Shown: positions 16,769 through 26,513, numbered from the stretch's first letter. The stretch is 64,000 bases of DNA from Sphingopyxis sp. PAMC25046 (GCF_004795895.1 NZ_CP039250.1:1426001-1490000), one strand, 5' to 3'. Notes: generated by a model not told the origin, from the sequence alone. Translations and numbers: made by a program.

Positions 16769-18927
16769 CCCGCACCCTCGCGCTCCTGCTCGCCGCTGCC
16801 ACGCTGCCCGCCTTTCCCGCCGCCGCGCAAACCCCGCCCACTGCTTCGGCGCAGGCCTTCGCGCCGCTTTTCGCCGCCGAGGTCGAGCGCGCCCGGCGCG
16901 ACGTCGATGCGTCGATCTGGGCGGGCATCAACGTGCCCGTGCCCAAGGACCCCGGTGGTGGTTTCACCCACGAACAGCATAAGCGCAATTACCGCATCAT
17001 TTTCGAGGGCGGCCAGCTCCTCCGCCTGACTGGCGAGGTGCGCTATCGCGACCATGTCCGCGACCTTTTGCTCGCTTATGCCGACCTCTATCCGGGGCTG
17101 GGGCCGCACCCCGCGGCGTCGAACCAGGTGCCGGGACGCCTCTTTTGGCAGAGCCTCAACGACAGCGTCTTCCTCGTCAACGCGGTGCAGGGCTATGCTC
17201 AGATCCGCGAGGCGCTCTCCGCCGCCGACCGCAAGCGGATCGACGATCGGGTGATCCGCCCGATGGCGCGCTTCCTGTCGGACGAATCGCCCGAGGTGAT
17301 CAACCGCATCCACAATCATGCGACCTGGGCGGCTGCCGGCGTCGGCCTGTCGGGCTATCTGCTCGGCGACCGCGAGCTCGTCGACAAGGCGCTGCTCGGG
17401 CTCGACAAGAGCGGCAAGGCGGGCTTCCTCCGCCAGCTAGACCTGCTCTTCTCGCCCGACGGCTATTATGCCGAAGGTCCCTATTATCAACGCTATGCGT
17501 TGCAACCCTTCGTCGTCTTCGCGGCGGCGATCGCGGCGAATGATCCCGACCGCAAGATTTTCGAGTATCGCGACGGCATCGTGCTGAAAGCGATCCGCAC
17601 CGCGATCGACCTGACCCACGATGGCACTTTCCTGCCGATCAACGACGCGATGCCCGACAAGAGCCTGCGCACCGAGGAACTCTATCACGCCGTCGCTATC
17701 GCCTATGGCGCGACAAAAGACCCGGCCTTCCTGTCGATCGCCGACTGGCAGGGACGCACCGTGCTGACCGCGGCGGGGCAGGCGATGGCCGCCGATCTCG
17801 CGGCGGGCAAGGCGAAGTCCTGGCCCTTCGCCTCGCGGCTGCTGTCCGACGGCCCCGACGGCAAGGGCGGCGCGCTCGTGCTGCTGCGCACCAAGACCGA
17901 TCCCTCAGGCCCGCTGCTCGTTGCCAAGAATACGGTGCAAGGCATGGGACACGGCCATTTCGACCGGCTCGGCTGGCTCTATTATGACGAAACCGGCGCG
18001 GTCGTGACCGACTATGGCGCCGCGCGCTTCCTCAATGTCGAGGCAAAGCGCGGCGGGCGCTACCTCCCCGAAAACGACAGCTGGGCGAGCGCGACGATCG
18101 CGCACAACACGCTTGTCGTCGATGAACAAAGTCACTTCGCAGGCAACTGGAAAGCCGGAGAAAAATCCGGAACGGGCCAGCTCGCCGTATCGCTCGAAGG
18201 CCCGACCCGCTACACGATCGCCGAAATCGGCAGCGCCTACAAGGACGTCGCAATCCGCCGCGCGTTGCTGCTGATCGAGGTCGATGGCCTCGCCAATCCT
18301 CTGACGCTCGATATCCTCCACGGAACTGGCAGCGGCAGGCATGTCTATGACCTGCCGCTGCATTTTTCGGGGCATATCATCGACAGCGACATCGCGTTCG
18401 ACCGCAATCTCGCCGAGCGCCCGGTGCTAGGGAAGGCGAACGGCTATCAGCATCTGTGGGTCGACGGGACGGGGATAAAGGCCGGCAAGGCGCGGCTGAC
18501 GTGGATGCAGGGCAGCCGCTTCTACAGCTACCATATGCTGCCGCCCGCGGGGGCGAGCTTCATCCTCGCCCAAAGCGGCGCGAACGATCCCGAATTCAAC
18601 CTGCGCCGCGAACCCGCGCTGATCCAGCGCGTCGACGGCGCCGCAAATGCGACCTTCGTCAGCCTGCTCGAACCGCACGGCGCCTATGACGCCGCGGCGG
18701 AGACGGTGGTCGCGAGCAGCGCGCGCGTCGCGGCGCTCGAGCATCGCAAGGAAAAGGGCGCCGATCTCGTCCTCATCACCCTCGTCGACGGCCGCCGGCT
18801 TGCGATCGCGGTTGCCGACGACGTCACCGCCGATGCGAAGCACAGCCTCACGGTCGATGGCCGCACCCTCGCATGGACCGGCCCTGTCGGCCGCCTCGAT
18901 CTCGCCAGAACCGGAGCGAAGAAATGA
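16765..18927 (+). CDS. PL17 exo-type oligoalginate lyase (heparinase II/III-like)
   Basis: This 720-residue protein has a signal peptide (ending PAAAQ), an alpha-helical toroid domain (about 60-370) and a heparinase II/III-like beta-sandwich (about 380-640). The residues expected for PL17 catalysis are visible: Asn-His in RIHNHATW and the Tyr-rich YYAEGPYYQRY. GHGHFDRLGWLYYDE in the second domain contains the metal/substrate His region. It should release unsaturated uronate monomers, which convert to 4-deoxy-5-hexoseulose uronate (DEH). It begins at GTG 16765, overlapping the PL6 stop. Its own stop overlaps the transporter ATG (ATGA). Confidence 0.9.
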   Translation: MTRTLALLLAAATLPAFPAAAQTPPTASAQAFAPLFAAEVERARRDVDASIWAGINVPVPKDPGGGFTHEQHKRNYRIIFEGGQLLRLTGEVRYRDHVRDLLLAYADLYPGLGPHPAASNQVPGRLFWQSLNDSVFLVNAVQGYAQIREALSAADRKRIDDRVIRPMARFLSDESPEVINRIHNHATWAAAGVGLSGYLLGDRELVDKALLGLDKSGKAGFLRQLDLLFSPDGYYAEGPYYQRYALQPFVVFAAAIAANDPDRKIFEYRDGIVLKAIRTAIDLTHDGTFLPINDAMPDKSLRTEELYHAVAIAYGATKDPAFLSIADWQGRTVLTAAGQAMAADLAAGKAKSWPFASRLLSDGPDGKGGALVLLRTKTDPSGPLLVAKNTVQGMGHGHFDRLGWLYYDETGAVVTDYGAARFLNVEAKRGGRYLPENDSWASATIAHNTLVVDEQSHFAGNWKAGEKSGTGQLAVSLEGPTRYTIAEIGSAYKDVAIRRALLLIEVDGLANPLTLDILHGTGSGRHVYDLPLHFSGHIIDSDIAFDRNLAERPVLGKANGYQHLWVDGTGIKAGKARLTWMQGSRFYSYHMLPPAGASFILAQSGANDPEFNLRREPALIQRVDGAANATFVSLLEPHGAYDAAAETVVASSARVAALEHRKEKGADLVLITLVDGRRLAIAVADDVTADAKHSLTVDGRTLAWTGPVGRLDLARTGAKK

Positions 18928-20207
18928 GCAATATCAAGGGCCGCTTTCGCTGGTGTGTTATCGCGCTGATCGCGCTTGCCACCGTGATCAATTACATCGA
19001 CCGCAACGCGCTCGCGGTGATGTGGCCCGAGGTGTCGAAGGAAATCGGCGCCACCAAGGAAGATTACGCGCTGCTGGTGACGATCTTCATGATCTTCTAC
19101 GCCTTCGGCCAGTCGCTCTTCGGGCGCATCTTCGACGCGATCGGCACGCGGATGGGCTTCACCCTCTCGATCGTCGTCTGGTCGCTGTCGATCGCGGCGC
19201 ATGCGCTGGTGCGTTCCATGCCGCTGCTGATAGTGCTGCGCGCGACGCTGGGGATCAGCGAGGCGGGTAACTGGCCCGGCGCCGCCAAGGCGAATGCGCT
19301 CTGGTTCCCCTCGCGCGAGCGCGCGCTGGCGCAGGGCATCTTCAACGCCGGCGCCTCCCTGGGCGGCATCATCTCGGCGCCGCTGATCGCGCTCCTGTTC
19401 GTCCAGTTCGGCTGGCACGGCACCTTCCTTCTCATCGGCGTGCTCGGCTTCATCTGGCTCGTGCCCTGGCTCTGGTTCTACAAGGCCGATCCCGAGAAGC
19501 ATCCGGGCCTCAGCGAAGAAGAGCGGCAATATATTCTGACCGGCCGCACCGAAGCCGGACGCGACGACAGCCGCCGCGTGCCGCTCGGCGAACTGCTTCG
19601 CTATCGGCAGAGCTGGGGCGTCATCCTGTCGCGCTTCTTCCTCGACCCCGTCTGGTGGCTCTTCGTCTCGTGGCTGCCGATCTATCTCGCCGAAACCTTC
19701 GGCTTCGACGTCAAGCAGATCGGCCTCTTCGCCTGGGTACCCTTTGTCGGCGCAATGCTCGGCAGCCTGTTTGGCGGCTGGTTCGCGGGGCGAATCATCA
19801 GCAAGGGCGGCGGCGTCCACAAGGCGCGCACGCTGACGATCGCGATCGGTTGCGCGATCATGCTGCCTTCGCTGCTGTTCACCATCGGCGCGAGCGAGCC
19901 GCTCAACGCGGTGCTGCTGATCGCGTGCATCCTCTTCGGTTTCCAAATGGCGATCGGGAACATCCAGACGCTGCCGAGCGACTATTTCGGTGGCGGCGCG
20001 GTCGGCAGCCTTGCCGGGATCAGCGGCACCGCAGCGGTCGCGGGCACGCTGATCACCACCTGGCTCGTCCCTGTGCTCACCAAGACGAGCTACGCGCCGA
20101 TCTTCGCGCTTTCCGCGGCGATCGTGCCCGTTTCTTTCCTCTGTTTCTGGCTGATCGGCGGACGCGTCGAACCGGTCGTCACCCCACCCACCAACACGCA
20201 AGAATAA
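18924..20207 (+). CDS. MFS transporter, hexuronate/DEH uptake (ACS family, ExuT-like)
   Basis: The 427-residue protein has about 12 membrane helices. The first is followed by NYIDRNALAVMWPEVSKEIG, a signature of the anion:cation symporter family that includes hexuronate transporters (ExuT). The motif FGRIFDAIGTRMGF lies between helices 2 and 3. It starts at ATG 18924 overlapping the PL17 stop and is followed after 13 nt by an SDR gene. In this operon it most likely carries the unsaturated uronate monomer across the inner membrane. The exact substrate is inferred. Confidence 0.85.
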   Translation: MSNIKGRFRWCVIALIALATVINYIDRNALAVMWPEVSKEIGATKEDYALLVTIFMIFYAFGQSLFGRIFDAIGTRMGFTLSIVVWSLSIAAHALVRSMPLLIVLRATLGISEAGNWPGAAKANALWFPSRERALAQGIFNAGASLGGIISAPLIALLFVQFGWHGTFLLIGVLGFIWLVPWLWFYKADPEKHPGLSEEERQYILTGRTEAGRDDSRRVPLGELLRYRQSWGVILSRFFLDPVWWLFVSWLPIYLAETFGFDVKQIGLFAWVPFVGAMLGSLFGGWFAGRIISKGGGVHKARTLTIAIGCAIMLPSLLFTIGASEPLNAVLLIACILFGFQMAIGNIQTLPSDYFGGGAVGSLAGISGTAAVAGTLITTWLVPVLTKTSYAPIFALSAAIVPVSFLCFWLIGGRVEPVVTPPTNTQE

Positions 20208-20220
20208 GGAACTGCATCAC

Positions 20221-20973
20221 ATGGATCTCCACGGGAAAACCGCGCTCGTCACCGGCGGCGGCCGCGACATCGGCCGATCGGTCTCGATCGCGCTCGCGCG
20301 CGCCGGGGTGCGTGTCGCGATCAATTACAACAGCGGCCGCGACGCAGCCGAAGACACGCTGAAAGCGATCAAGGATGCGGGCGGCGAAGCCTTCCTGATC
20401 CAAGCCGACGTCACCGACAGCCATGCGGTAAAGTCGATGCTCGACGAGGTCGGGGTCGCGTTCAGCGGCCGGCTCGATATCCTCGTCAACCTCGCGGGCG
20501 GCATGGTCGCACGCAAGACGCTGAGCGAGATGGACGAGGAGTTCTTCGATCATGTCATGACGCTCAACCTCAAATCGGCCTTCCTCGTCCTCCAGGCGTC
20601 GCAGCCCTTCCTTGGCGAAGGATCGGCGGTGGTGAACGTCTCGTCGCTTGCCGGCCGCGACGGCGGCGGTCCGGGCGCGTCGGTCTATGCGACCGCGAAG
20701 GGCGCGCTGATGACCTACACGCGTTCGATGGCGAAGGAACTCGGCCCGCAGGGTATCCGCGTCAACGCCGTCTGCCCCGGCCTGATCGGCACCAGCTTCC
20801 ACGACATCTTCTCGAAGCCCGAGGGGCGCGCTGCGACCGCGAACAATACGCCGCTCCGCCGCGAAGGTCATCCCGACGAGGTCGCCGACACGATCGTCTA
20901 TCTCGCTTCGCCCGCGGCGAGCTTCCTCGCGGGTGTCTGTCTCGACATCAACGGCGGGCTGGCCTTCTCGTGA
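20221..20973 (+). CDS. SDR-family oxidoreductase, candidate DEH reductase
   Basis: The 250-residue protein is a classical short-chain dehydrogenase. It has the cofactor motif TGGGRDIGRS (about 10-19), the NAGG-equivalent VNLAGG, catalytic Ser in VNVSSLAG, and YATAKGAL with the Tyr/Lys pair. It ends in DINGGLAFS. In sphingomonad alginate metabolism an SDR reduces DEH to 2-keto-3-deoxygluconate. The position after PL6, PL17 and the transporter, with a KDG kinase downstream, makes this the natural candidate. Cofactor choice cannot be decided with certainty. Confidence 0.82.
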   Translation: MDLHGKTALVTGGGRDIGRSVSIALARAGVRVAINYNSGRDAAEDTLKAIKDAGGEAFLIQADVTDSHAVKSMLDEVGVAFSGRLDILVNLAGGMVARKTLSEMDEEFFDHVMTLNLKSAFLVLQASQPFLGEGSAVVNVSSLAGRDGGGPGASVYATAKGALMTYTRSMAKELGPQGIRVNAVCPGLIGTSFHDIFSKPEGRAATANNTPLRREGHPDEVADTIVYLASPAASFLAGVCLDINGGLAFS

Positions 20974-21812
20974 TGCGCGGCCTTGTCGCCATCGCCGGCT
21001 GCGCCCTGCTCGCGAGCGGGGCGCAGGCAGAGACCCGCGAACGCACCGACGCGCCGCCGCTCGAGCCGTACAAGATCATCCTCGTCGGCGATTCGACGAT
21101 GGCGCCGCACAGCGGCTGGGGCGGGGCGTTTTGCGCGCATCATGTCAAATCGTCGGTTGCGTGTCTCAACACCGGGCGCGGCGGGCGCTCGACGCGCAGC
21201 TACCGACAGGAAGGCAGCTGGGACATCGCGCTCGCCGAGGCAAAGGTGCCCGGCTATCGCGGCACCTGGGTGCTCATCCAGTTCGCGCACAACGATCAGT
21301 CGTCGAAATCCGAACGCTGGACCGACGAGACGACCGAATTCCCCGCCAACCTTCGCCGCTTCGTCGAGGAGGTGCGGGCAGCGGGCGCCACTCCGGTGCT
21401 CGTCACCCCGCTGACCCGGCGCGAGTTCCGCGACGGCAAGCTCCGCAACACGCTCGCGAGCTGGTCGGACCAGATTCGCGGCGTCGCCAAGGCTATGGAC
21501 GTGCCGCTCGTCGACCTTAACGCGCTCAGCGCCGCGCAGGCGCAGGAAATGGGCGCCGAGACGGCGACCAAGCTTGCGCAGGTCCCGCCGACGCCCGAAG
21601 AGCTCGCCGCCGCGAAGGCCGGGACGACGCTGACCGCGCGCCCGGCGCCGCCTCCGCCCCCGCCGATCACCGGCGATGGCGCCCGCGGGCAGGTGACACG
21701 CAAGTTCGACTATACGCATCTCGGCAATGTCGGCGCCGAAGTCACTGCCAAGCTCGTGACGCAGGCGCTTGCCCGGGCGGTGCCGGGGCTCAGGAGTCAG
21801 CTCGTCCGCTGA
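20973..21812 (+). CDS. SGNH-hydrolase, CE12-like (rhamnogalacturonan acetylesterase-type) acetylesterase
   Basis: The 279-residue protein has a signal peptide (ending SGAQA) and the SGNH blocks. These are GDSTM with the nucleophile Ser (about 37), the Gly-containing NTGRGGRS, block III FAHND, and the C-terminal DYTHLGNVGA, whose Asp/His complete the triad. Family CE12 enzymes remove acetyl groups from uronic-acid polymers. The gene starts in a TGATG overlap with the SDR gene, so it belongs to the lyase operon. I infer removal of O-acetyl groups from alginate or its oligomers. A proline run (about 227-233) precedes the last segment. Confidence 0.78.
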   Translation: MRGLVAIAGCALLASGAQAETRERTDAPPLEPYKIILVGDSTMAPHSGWGGAFCAHHVKSSVACLNTGRGGRSTRSYRQEGSWDIALAEAKVPGYRGTWVLIQFAHNDQSSKSERWTDETTEFPANLRRFVEEVRAAGATPVLVTPLTRREFRDGKLRNTLASWSDQIRGVAKAMDVPLVDLNALSAAQAQEMGAETATKLAQVPPTPEELAAAKAGTTLTARPAPPPPPPITGDGARGQVTRKFDYTHLGNVGAEVTAKLVTQALARAVPGLRSQLVR

Positions 21813-21819
21813 CAAAGCA

Positions 21820-21854
21820 TGTATGGCAATATGGACTAACCAATTTGCCATACA
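21820..21854. promoter_or_regulatory. 10-bp inverted repeat upstream of second alginate-locus receptor
   Basis: TGTATGGCAA (21820-21829) and TTGCCATACA (21845-21854) form a perfect inverted repeat with 15 bp between, inside which lies GGACTAACCAAT. It sits about 73 bp before the receptor start. It may bind the local GntR-type regulator as an operator, or act with the two arms as separate half-sites. Confidence 0.45.
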
Positions 21855-21926
21855 CTATGGTTGACAATCATGCTGCGATGTTCGACAGCATTGGTCATAA
21901 CAGAATCGGTATCTGGGAGAGACGAA

Positions 21927-24788
21927 GTGAATTCTCGTATTCAAATCCGTGCGCGTTCGCTCCGCGCCGTCTTGCTGGCGGGCGCGGGCTCGACATTGCT
22001 CGTCGCCGCGATGCCCGCGATGGCGCAGGACACGGCGCCCGCCGCGCAGGACGAAGAGGACGCGATCGTTGTCACCGGGATTCGCGAGACGATCCAGAAT
22101 TCGATCAACACCAAACGCGAGGAAACCGCGATCGTCGACGCGCTGTCGGCCGACGACATCGGCGATCTTCCCGCGCTGTCGGTCGGCCAGGCGATCCAGA
22201 CGATCACCGGCGCGACGACCCACCGTGAAAAGGGCGACGCCTCCGAAATCGCGCTGCGCGGCCTCGGCCCCTTCCTCTCGAACGCGACCTTCAACGGCCG
22301 CGACGCGACAAACGGCAGCGGCGACCGCTCGGTCAATTTCAACCAGTTCCCCTCCGAACTCGTCAACAATATCAAGATCTACAAGACGCAGCAGGCGGAT
22401 CTCGTCGAAGGCGGCGTCGCCGGCACGATCGAAATCGGCACGCTGCGTCCGCTCGATTTCGGCAAGCGCCGCATCCAGGGTGAGGTCAAGGCGCAGTACA
22501 ACCCCTATGGCGACCGCATCGTCGGTTCGGGCGGCATCGGCTGGCGCGGGACGCTGAGCTATGTCGACCAGTTCGCGAACGACACGATCGGCATCGCGAT
22601 CGGCGTTCAGCGCAACGATACCAACAATCCCGAGGAAACCTACGCTGCCAGCAGCACCTGGGTCGCGTGCCGCGCCGACAATGCCTCCAGCGGCAATTGC
22701 AGCGAACTCGCGCGCGAGGATTACGGCCAGGATCCCTATTATCTCGTCCCCAACTCGTACATCTTCCGCCAGATCAGCGAAACCGACAAGCGCGATGCCG
22801 CGTTCGGCGCTATCCAGTGGCGCCCGTCGGACCGGCTTAACGTCAACCTCGACGTCCAATATTCGGACCGCACCTTCGTCGAAAGCCGTCGCGACCTTAC
22901 GATTTCGGAGGCACGGCGCGGCCTTGCCAACGTCGAATATGACGAGAACGGCATCGTCCGCTACCTCGAAGGATCGAGCTCGCTCGAATCGAACGGCTCC
23001 GAACTGTCGCGCTCGGAAGAATATCTGGGCGGCGGTCTGTCGGTCGAATGGATGCCGAACGACCGGCTGACGCTGACCCTCGACGGCAGCTATTCGCGCA
23101 CCATCCGCAAGGAAATCGAACGCAATTTCCGCCTGCGCACCGACAGGAACGACGTCAACGGCGATCGCACGCCGGTGGGCGACCAGCGCGTCCCCTATAT
23201 TTACGAACTCGCGCCGGGCAGCTTCGTCCCGACGATCACGATCGATCCGCGCTTCGACCTCAACAATCACGATCTCTTCTGGGACGACGCACGTTTCCGC
23301 CGCGACGAAAGCAAGCGCCGCAACGAGATCATCGCGGGACGCTTCGACGCCGCTTACGAGCTCGACGGCTTCCTCAGCCGGATTTCGGCGGGCGCGCGCT
23401 GGTCGGAACTCACCTTTCGCGACTATGATCTGCGCAACGGTGACTTCAACCTCGGCCCCGACTTCACGCTTGAAGAAGACCGCCGGTTCAACAACCAGTG
23501 CCGCCAGGCGTTCCCGCAAACCGGCTATCTGTCGGCGGCCGAGGGTAACAATATCAACAGCTGGGCGACCTTCGACGTCGACTGCCTGTTCGGCGCCTAT
23601 CTGGGGACAGAGGATCCGGGCCTGCCCGACGAGCTGCGCACCGCGGCGAACCGCGACGTCACCGAACGCACGCTCGCCGGCTATGTGATGGCCGAATATG
23701 ACGCCGATCTGGGCAATATGCCCGTCCGCGGCAATTTCGGCGTCCGCGTCGTCCGCACCGACGTCACCTCGAACGGGCTGCGCAGCGACCTTGTCGTCGT
23801 TCCCGATCCCGCCGACCCGACCCGGTTCACGCTCGACGAGAGCGGCGATTTCGAGACGGTGCAGATCAAAAGCCGTAGCACGCGCATCTTGCCGAGCGTC
23901 AACGCGATCTTCGAAGTTGCGCCCGACACGCTCGTGCGTCTCGCCGGTTATCGCGCGATGTCGCGACCCAACCCCAGCGCGCTTGGCGCCGGACGAACCT
24001 TCACACTCGGCGAAAGCGACGACGGTTTCACCTCGATCGAAGAGGCGATCGACAATGTCCGCGCCAACGGCAGCCCGCGTTTGAAGCCGCTGATGTCGTG
24101 GAACGCCGACGCCGCGATCGAATGGTATCCGAACAAGGACAGCCTCCTGTCGGCCACGGTCTATTACAAGCAGTTCAACGGCGGCTTCCAGCCGGTGGTC
24201 TATAACGAAGATTTCACGATCAACGGCGAAACCGTCACCGTCCCGGTGACGCAGACGCGCAACAGCCCCGACAAGTCGCGCATCTACGGCCTCGAACTCA
24301 CCGCCGCGACGCGCTTCAGCTTCCTGCCCAAGCCGCTCGACGGTCTCGGCGCCAAGGTCAGCTACAATTACGCCGATTCGAACTTCGAAACGCAGGATAT
24401 CCGGCTCGGCGACGAATATAATCCGGAAACCGAAACGGTGACGCCGGGGCTGATCGCGCCCGCCGGTCTCTCGGGCTATTCGAAGCATGTGTTGTCGGCG
24501 CAGGCCTATTACGAAATCGGGCCGGTGTCGCTGCAGGCGATCTACAATTACCGCAGCAAATATTTCCAGGACTTCGTCGGCGGCAACAGCCAGCTCCGCT
24601 ATGTCGGCCCCAGCGAGACTGTCGATTTCCGCGCTTCGCTCGACCTGATGAAGGGCGTGTCGCTGCGGTTCGAGGCGCTCAACCTCTTCAACGAGCCGAA
24701 GGCGACCTATATGCCCGTCTACGGCAGCAGCCGCCAATATCACTATTACGGGTCCAAATATTTCATCGGCCTGCGGGCACGGATCTAG
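21927..24788 (+). CDS. TonB-dependent receptor, second of the alginate locus
   Basis: The 953-residue protein has a signal peptide (ending AMPAMAQ), a TonB-box region EDAIVVTGIRETI, a plug domain (ADDIGDLPALSVGQAIQTITG, then EIALRGLGPFLSNATFNGRD and GGVAGTIEIGTLRPLDF) and a beta-barrel ending GLRARI. The start is GTG 21927 after GGGAGA; this places the Arg-rich signal-peptide n-region first. The esterase gene follows after 8 nt. Two receptors in one locus could serve different oligomer sizes or differently acetylated chains; that is inference. Confidence 0.87.
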   Translation: MNSRIQIRARSLRAVLLAGAGSTLLVAAMPAMAQDTAPAAQDEEDAIVVTGIRETIQNSINTKREETAIVDALSADDIGDLPALSVGQAIQTITGATTHREKGDASEIALRGLGPFLSNATFNGRDATNGSGDRSVNFNQFPSELVNNIKIYKTQQADLVEGGVAGTIEIGTLRPLDFGKRRIQGEVKAQYNPYGDRIVGSGGIGWRGTLSYVDQFANDTIGIAIGVQRNDTNNPEETYAASSTWVACRADNASSGNCSELAREDYGQDPYYLVPNSYIFRQISETDKRDAAFGAIQWRPSDRLNVNLDVQYSDRTFVESRRDLTISEARRGLANVEYDENGIVRYLEGSSSLESNGSELSRSEEYLGGGLSVEWMPNDRLTLTLDGSYSRTIRKEIERNFRLRTDRNDVNGDRTPVGDQRVPYIYELAPGSFVPTITIDPRFDLNNHDLFWDDARFRRDESKRRNEIIAGRFDAAYELDGFLSRISAGARWSELTFRDYDLRNGDFNLGPDFTLEEDRRFNNQCRQAFPQTGYLSAAEGNNINSWATFDVDCLFGAYLGTEDPGLPDELRTAANRDVTERTLAGYVMAEYDADLGNMPVRGNFGVRVVRTDVTSNGLRSDLVVVPDPADPTRFTLDESGDFETVQIKSRSTRILPSVNAIFEVAPDTLVRLAGYRAMSRPNPSALGAGRTFTLGESDDGFTSIEEAIDNVRANGSPRLKPLMSWNADAAIEWYPNKDSLLSATVYYKQFNGGFQPVVYNEDFTINGETVTVPVTQTRNSPDKSRIYGLELTAATRFSFLPKPLDGLGAKVSYNYADSNFETQDIRLGDEYNPETETVTPGLIAPAGLSGYSKHVLSAQAYYEIGPVSLQAIYNYRSKYFQDFVGGNSQLRYVGPSETVDFRASLDLMKGVSLRFEALNLFNEPKATYMPVYGSSRQYHYYGSKYFIGLRARI

Positions 24789-24796
24789 GCGGCAAG

Positions 24797-25684
24797 GTGC
24801 GCACTCTGTTCGCCTTGCTATCAGTCGCGGCGGCGGCGCCCGCCGCTGCGACCGAGGCGGTCGAACTCGCGCAAATCGACCGGGACGTCGTGTACCGGAC
24901 GGTGGGAGGAACGGCGCTGCACCTCGACGTCTATCGCCATGCGGACAGCGTCGCGGCGCCGGGCCCGGTGTTGATCCATTTCCATGGCGGCGGTTGGGCG
25001 CGTGGTGCGCGGCCCGCCGACTGGGCGGGGTTCCGTCCTTATCTGGCGGCGGGCCTGTCGCTGGTGACGGTGCAATATCGTCTCGCTGGCGAGGCGCGCG
25101 CGCCGGCCGCCGTGCAGGATGCGCGCTGCGCGCTCCACTGGGTAGCCGCCAACGCTGCCCGGCTGGGCTTCGATCCCGGCCGTATCATTCTGACCGGAAC
25201 CTCGGCGGGTGGACATCTGGCGCTGATGGCGGGGCTGTTACCCGCGGCAAATGATGTCGACAGCGCCGAATGCCGCGGTGCTCCCACGGCGGCGGCGATC
25301 CTCGATTTCTATGGACCGGCCGACCTGACCGGCATCGCGTCGCCGTCCGGAAAGCGCCATCCGACGGTCGCGAACTGGATCGGCGACGAAGCCGAAGCAG
25401 CGGTAACCGAGCGGGCGATGTCGCCGGTCGCCTGGCTTGCCAAGGACAGCCCGCCCATCTTTATCGCACATGGCGATGCCGACCCGGTGGTGCCCGTTGC
25501 CCAGTCGATCGAACTCAAGCGCCGCCTCGACGCGTTGGCGGTGCCGTCCGAATTGTTCGTCGTGCGCGGCGGCGGGCATGGCAAATTTGCGCCCCAAGCC
25601 CGGGCCGAAGTGTCGAGGCGGGCCGTCGCCTTCCTGTGTAACCGCAAATTGCTGGCCGCATCGGCTTGTGCAGCGAAAAACTGA
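24797..25684 (+). CDS. Secreted alpha/beta-hydrolase esterase (BD-FAE/acetylxylan-esterase-like)
   Basis: The 295-residue protein has a short signal peptide (ending APAAA or AAATEA). It has the oxyanion motif HFHGGGWARG (about 56-65), the nucleophile elbow GTSAGGH with Ser at about 135, an Asp in HGDADPVVP and the catalytic His in RGGGHGKF. The fold and motifs fit carboxylesterases that act on acetylated sugars. It lies 8 nt after the receptor gene and is co-directional with it. Together with the SGNH enzyme it provides a second possible deacetylase in the alginate locus. A different ester substrate is possible. Confidence 0.75.
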   Translation: MRTLFALLSVAAAAPAAATEAVELAQIDRDVVYRTVGGTALHLDVYRHADSVAAPGPVLIHFHGGGWARGARPADWAGFRPYLAAGLSLVTVQYRLAGEARAPAAVQDARCALHWVAANAARLGFDPGRIILTGTSAGGHLALMAGLLPAANDVDSAECRGAPTAAAILDFYGPADLTGIASPSGKRHPTVANWIGDEAEAAVTERAMSPVAWLAKDSPPIFIAHGDADPVVPVAQSIELKRRLDALAVPSELFVVRGGGHGKFAPQARAEVSRRAVAFLCNRKLLAASACAAKN

Positions 25685-25713
25685 TGCGCAGCGCGACGAT
25701 AGACTTCAAACTT

Positions 25714-25733
25714 GTCATACCAAATTGTATGAC
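25714..25733. promoter_or_regulatory. Palindromic operator candidate upstream of the FadR-type regulator
   Basis: GTCATAC (25714-25720) and GTATGAC (25727-25733) form a perfect 7-bp inverted repeat around CAAATT, 33 bp before the regulator start. Related sequences occur at the divergent promoter of the lyase operon (14451-14487). The arrangement suggests autoregulation and control of the locus by the adjacent GntR protein. Confidence 0.6.
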
Positions 25734-25766
25734 CGTACCCGCAATCTTGCGGGGAGACGATTGAAC

Positions 25767-26513
25767 ATGGCCGAACGCCGCCTTTTCGAGGATGTCGCCG
25801 ATACGATCCGGCGCCTGATTCTCGACGGAACCTATCCGCCGGGAACGCGGCTGCCCGGCGAGCGCGAGCTGTCCGAGCGTTTCGAGGTCAGCCGCGTGAC
25901 GATCCGCGAGGCCGAGATCGCGCTGCAGGCGACGGGGTGGATCCACATCCGCACCGGCGCGGGCGCCTATGTCGAGGCCGTGCTGCCCGGCGACAATGCC
26001 ATCCTGCCCAAGGTCAGCGCATTCGAGCTGACCGAGGCGCGCTCGCTGTTCGAGGCCGAGGCGGCGGCGCTCGCGGCGCCGACGATTTCGAGCGAAACGC
26101 TTGCGAAGCTCGACGAACTGCTCGTGGCGATGGCCGACGACAGCAAGAGCGAGGAAGAGATCAGCGCGATCGACCGCGAGTTTCACATGACGATCGCCGC
26201 CGCGTCGAGCAACAAGGCGATCATCCATGTGATCGAGAGCCTGTGGCGTATGCGCATGGAATTGCCCGAGGTGCGGAGCAGCCATTCGCTCGTCTGCCGC
26301 AAGGATGGCGCAGCGCGCCAGGCCGAACACGCCGACGTCGTCGCGGCGCTGCGCAAGCGTGACGCGGGCGGCGCACGGCTCGCGATGCGGCGCCATTTCA
26401 ACCGCCTGCTCGAATCGATGCTCGACGAAACCGAGGAACGCGCGATGGTCGAACTGCGCCGCCAGTCGGCCGAAAGCCGCCAGCGTTATTTGCTGAGCGC
26501 CAAGCTCGCCTGA
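25767..26513 (+). CDS. GntR/FadR-family transcriptional regulator of uronate catabolism
   Basis: The 248-residue protein has a winged helix-turn-helix (about 5-70; YPPGTRLPGERELSERFEVS then RVTIREAEIAL) and an all-helical FCD effector domain (about 90-235). The FCD domain has the metal-ligand-type residues of the family (DREFHMTIAAAS, then a His near EHADVV and another in MRRHF). FadR/UxuR-type regulators commonly sense uronates or KDG. The ATG at 25767 follows GGGGAGA. The stop overlaps the next start in TGATG. A palindrome directly upstream is a likely autoregulatory site. Confidence 0.88.
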   Translation: MAERRLFEDVADTIRRLILDGTYPPGTRLPGERELSERFEVSRVTIREAEIALQATGWIHIRTGAGAYVEAVLPGDNAILPKVSAFELTEARSLFEAEAAALAAPTISSETLAKLDELLVAMADDSKSEEEISAIDREFHMTIAAASSNKAIIHVIESLWRMRMELPEVRSSHSLVCRKDGAARQAEHADVVAALRKRDAGGARLAMRRHFNRLLESMLDETEERAMVELRRQSAESRQRYLLSAKLA

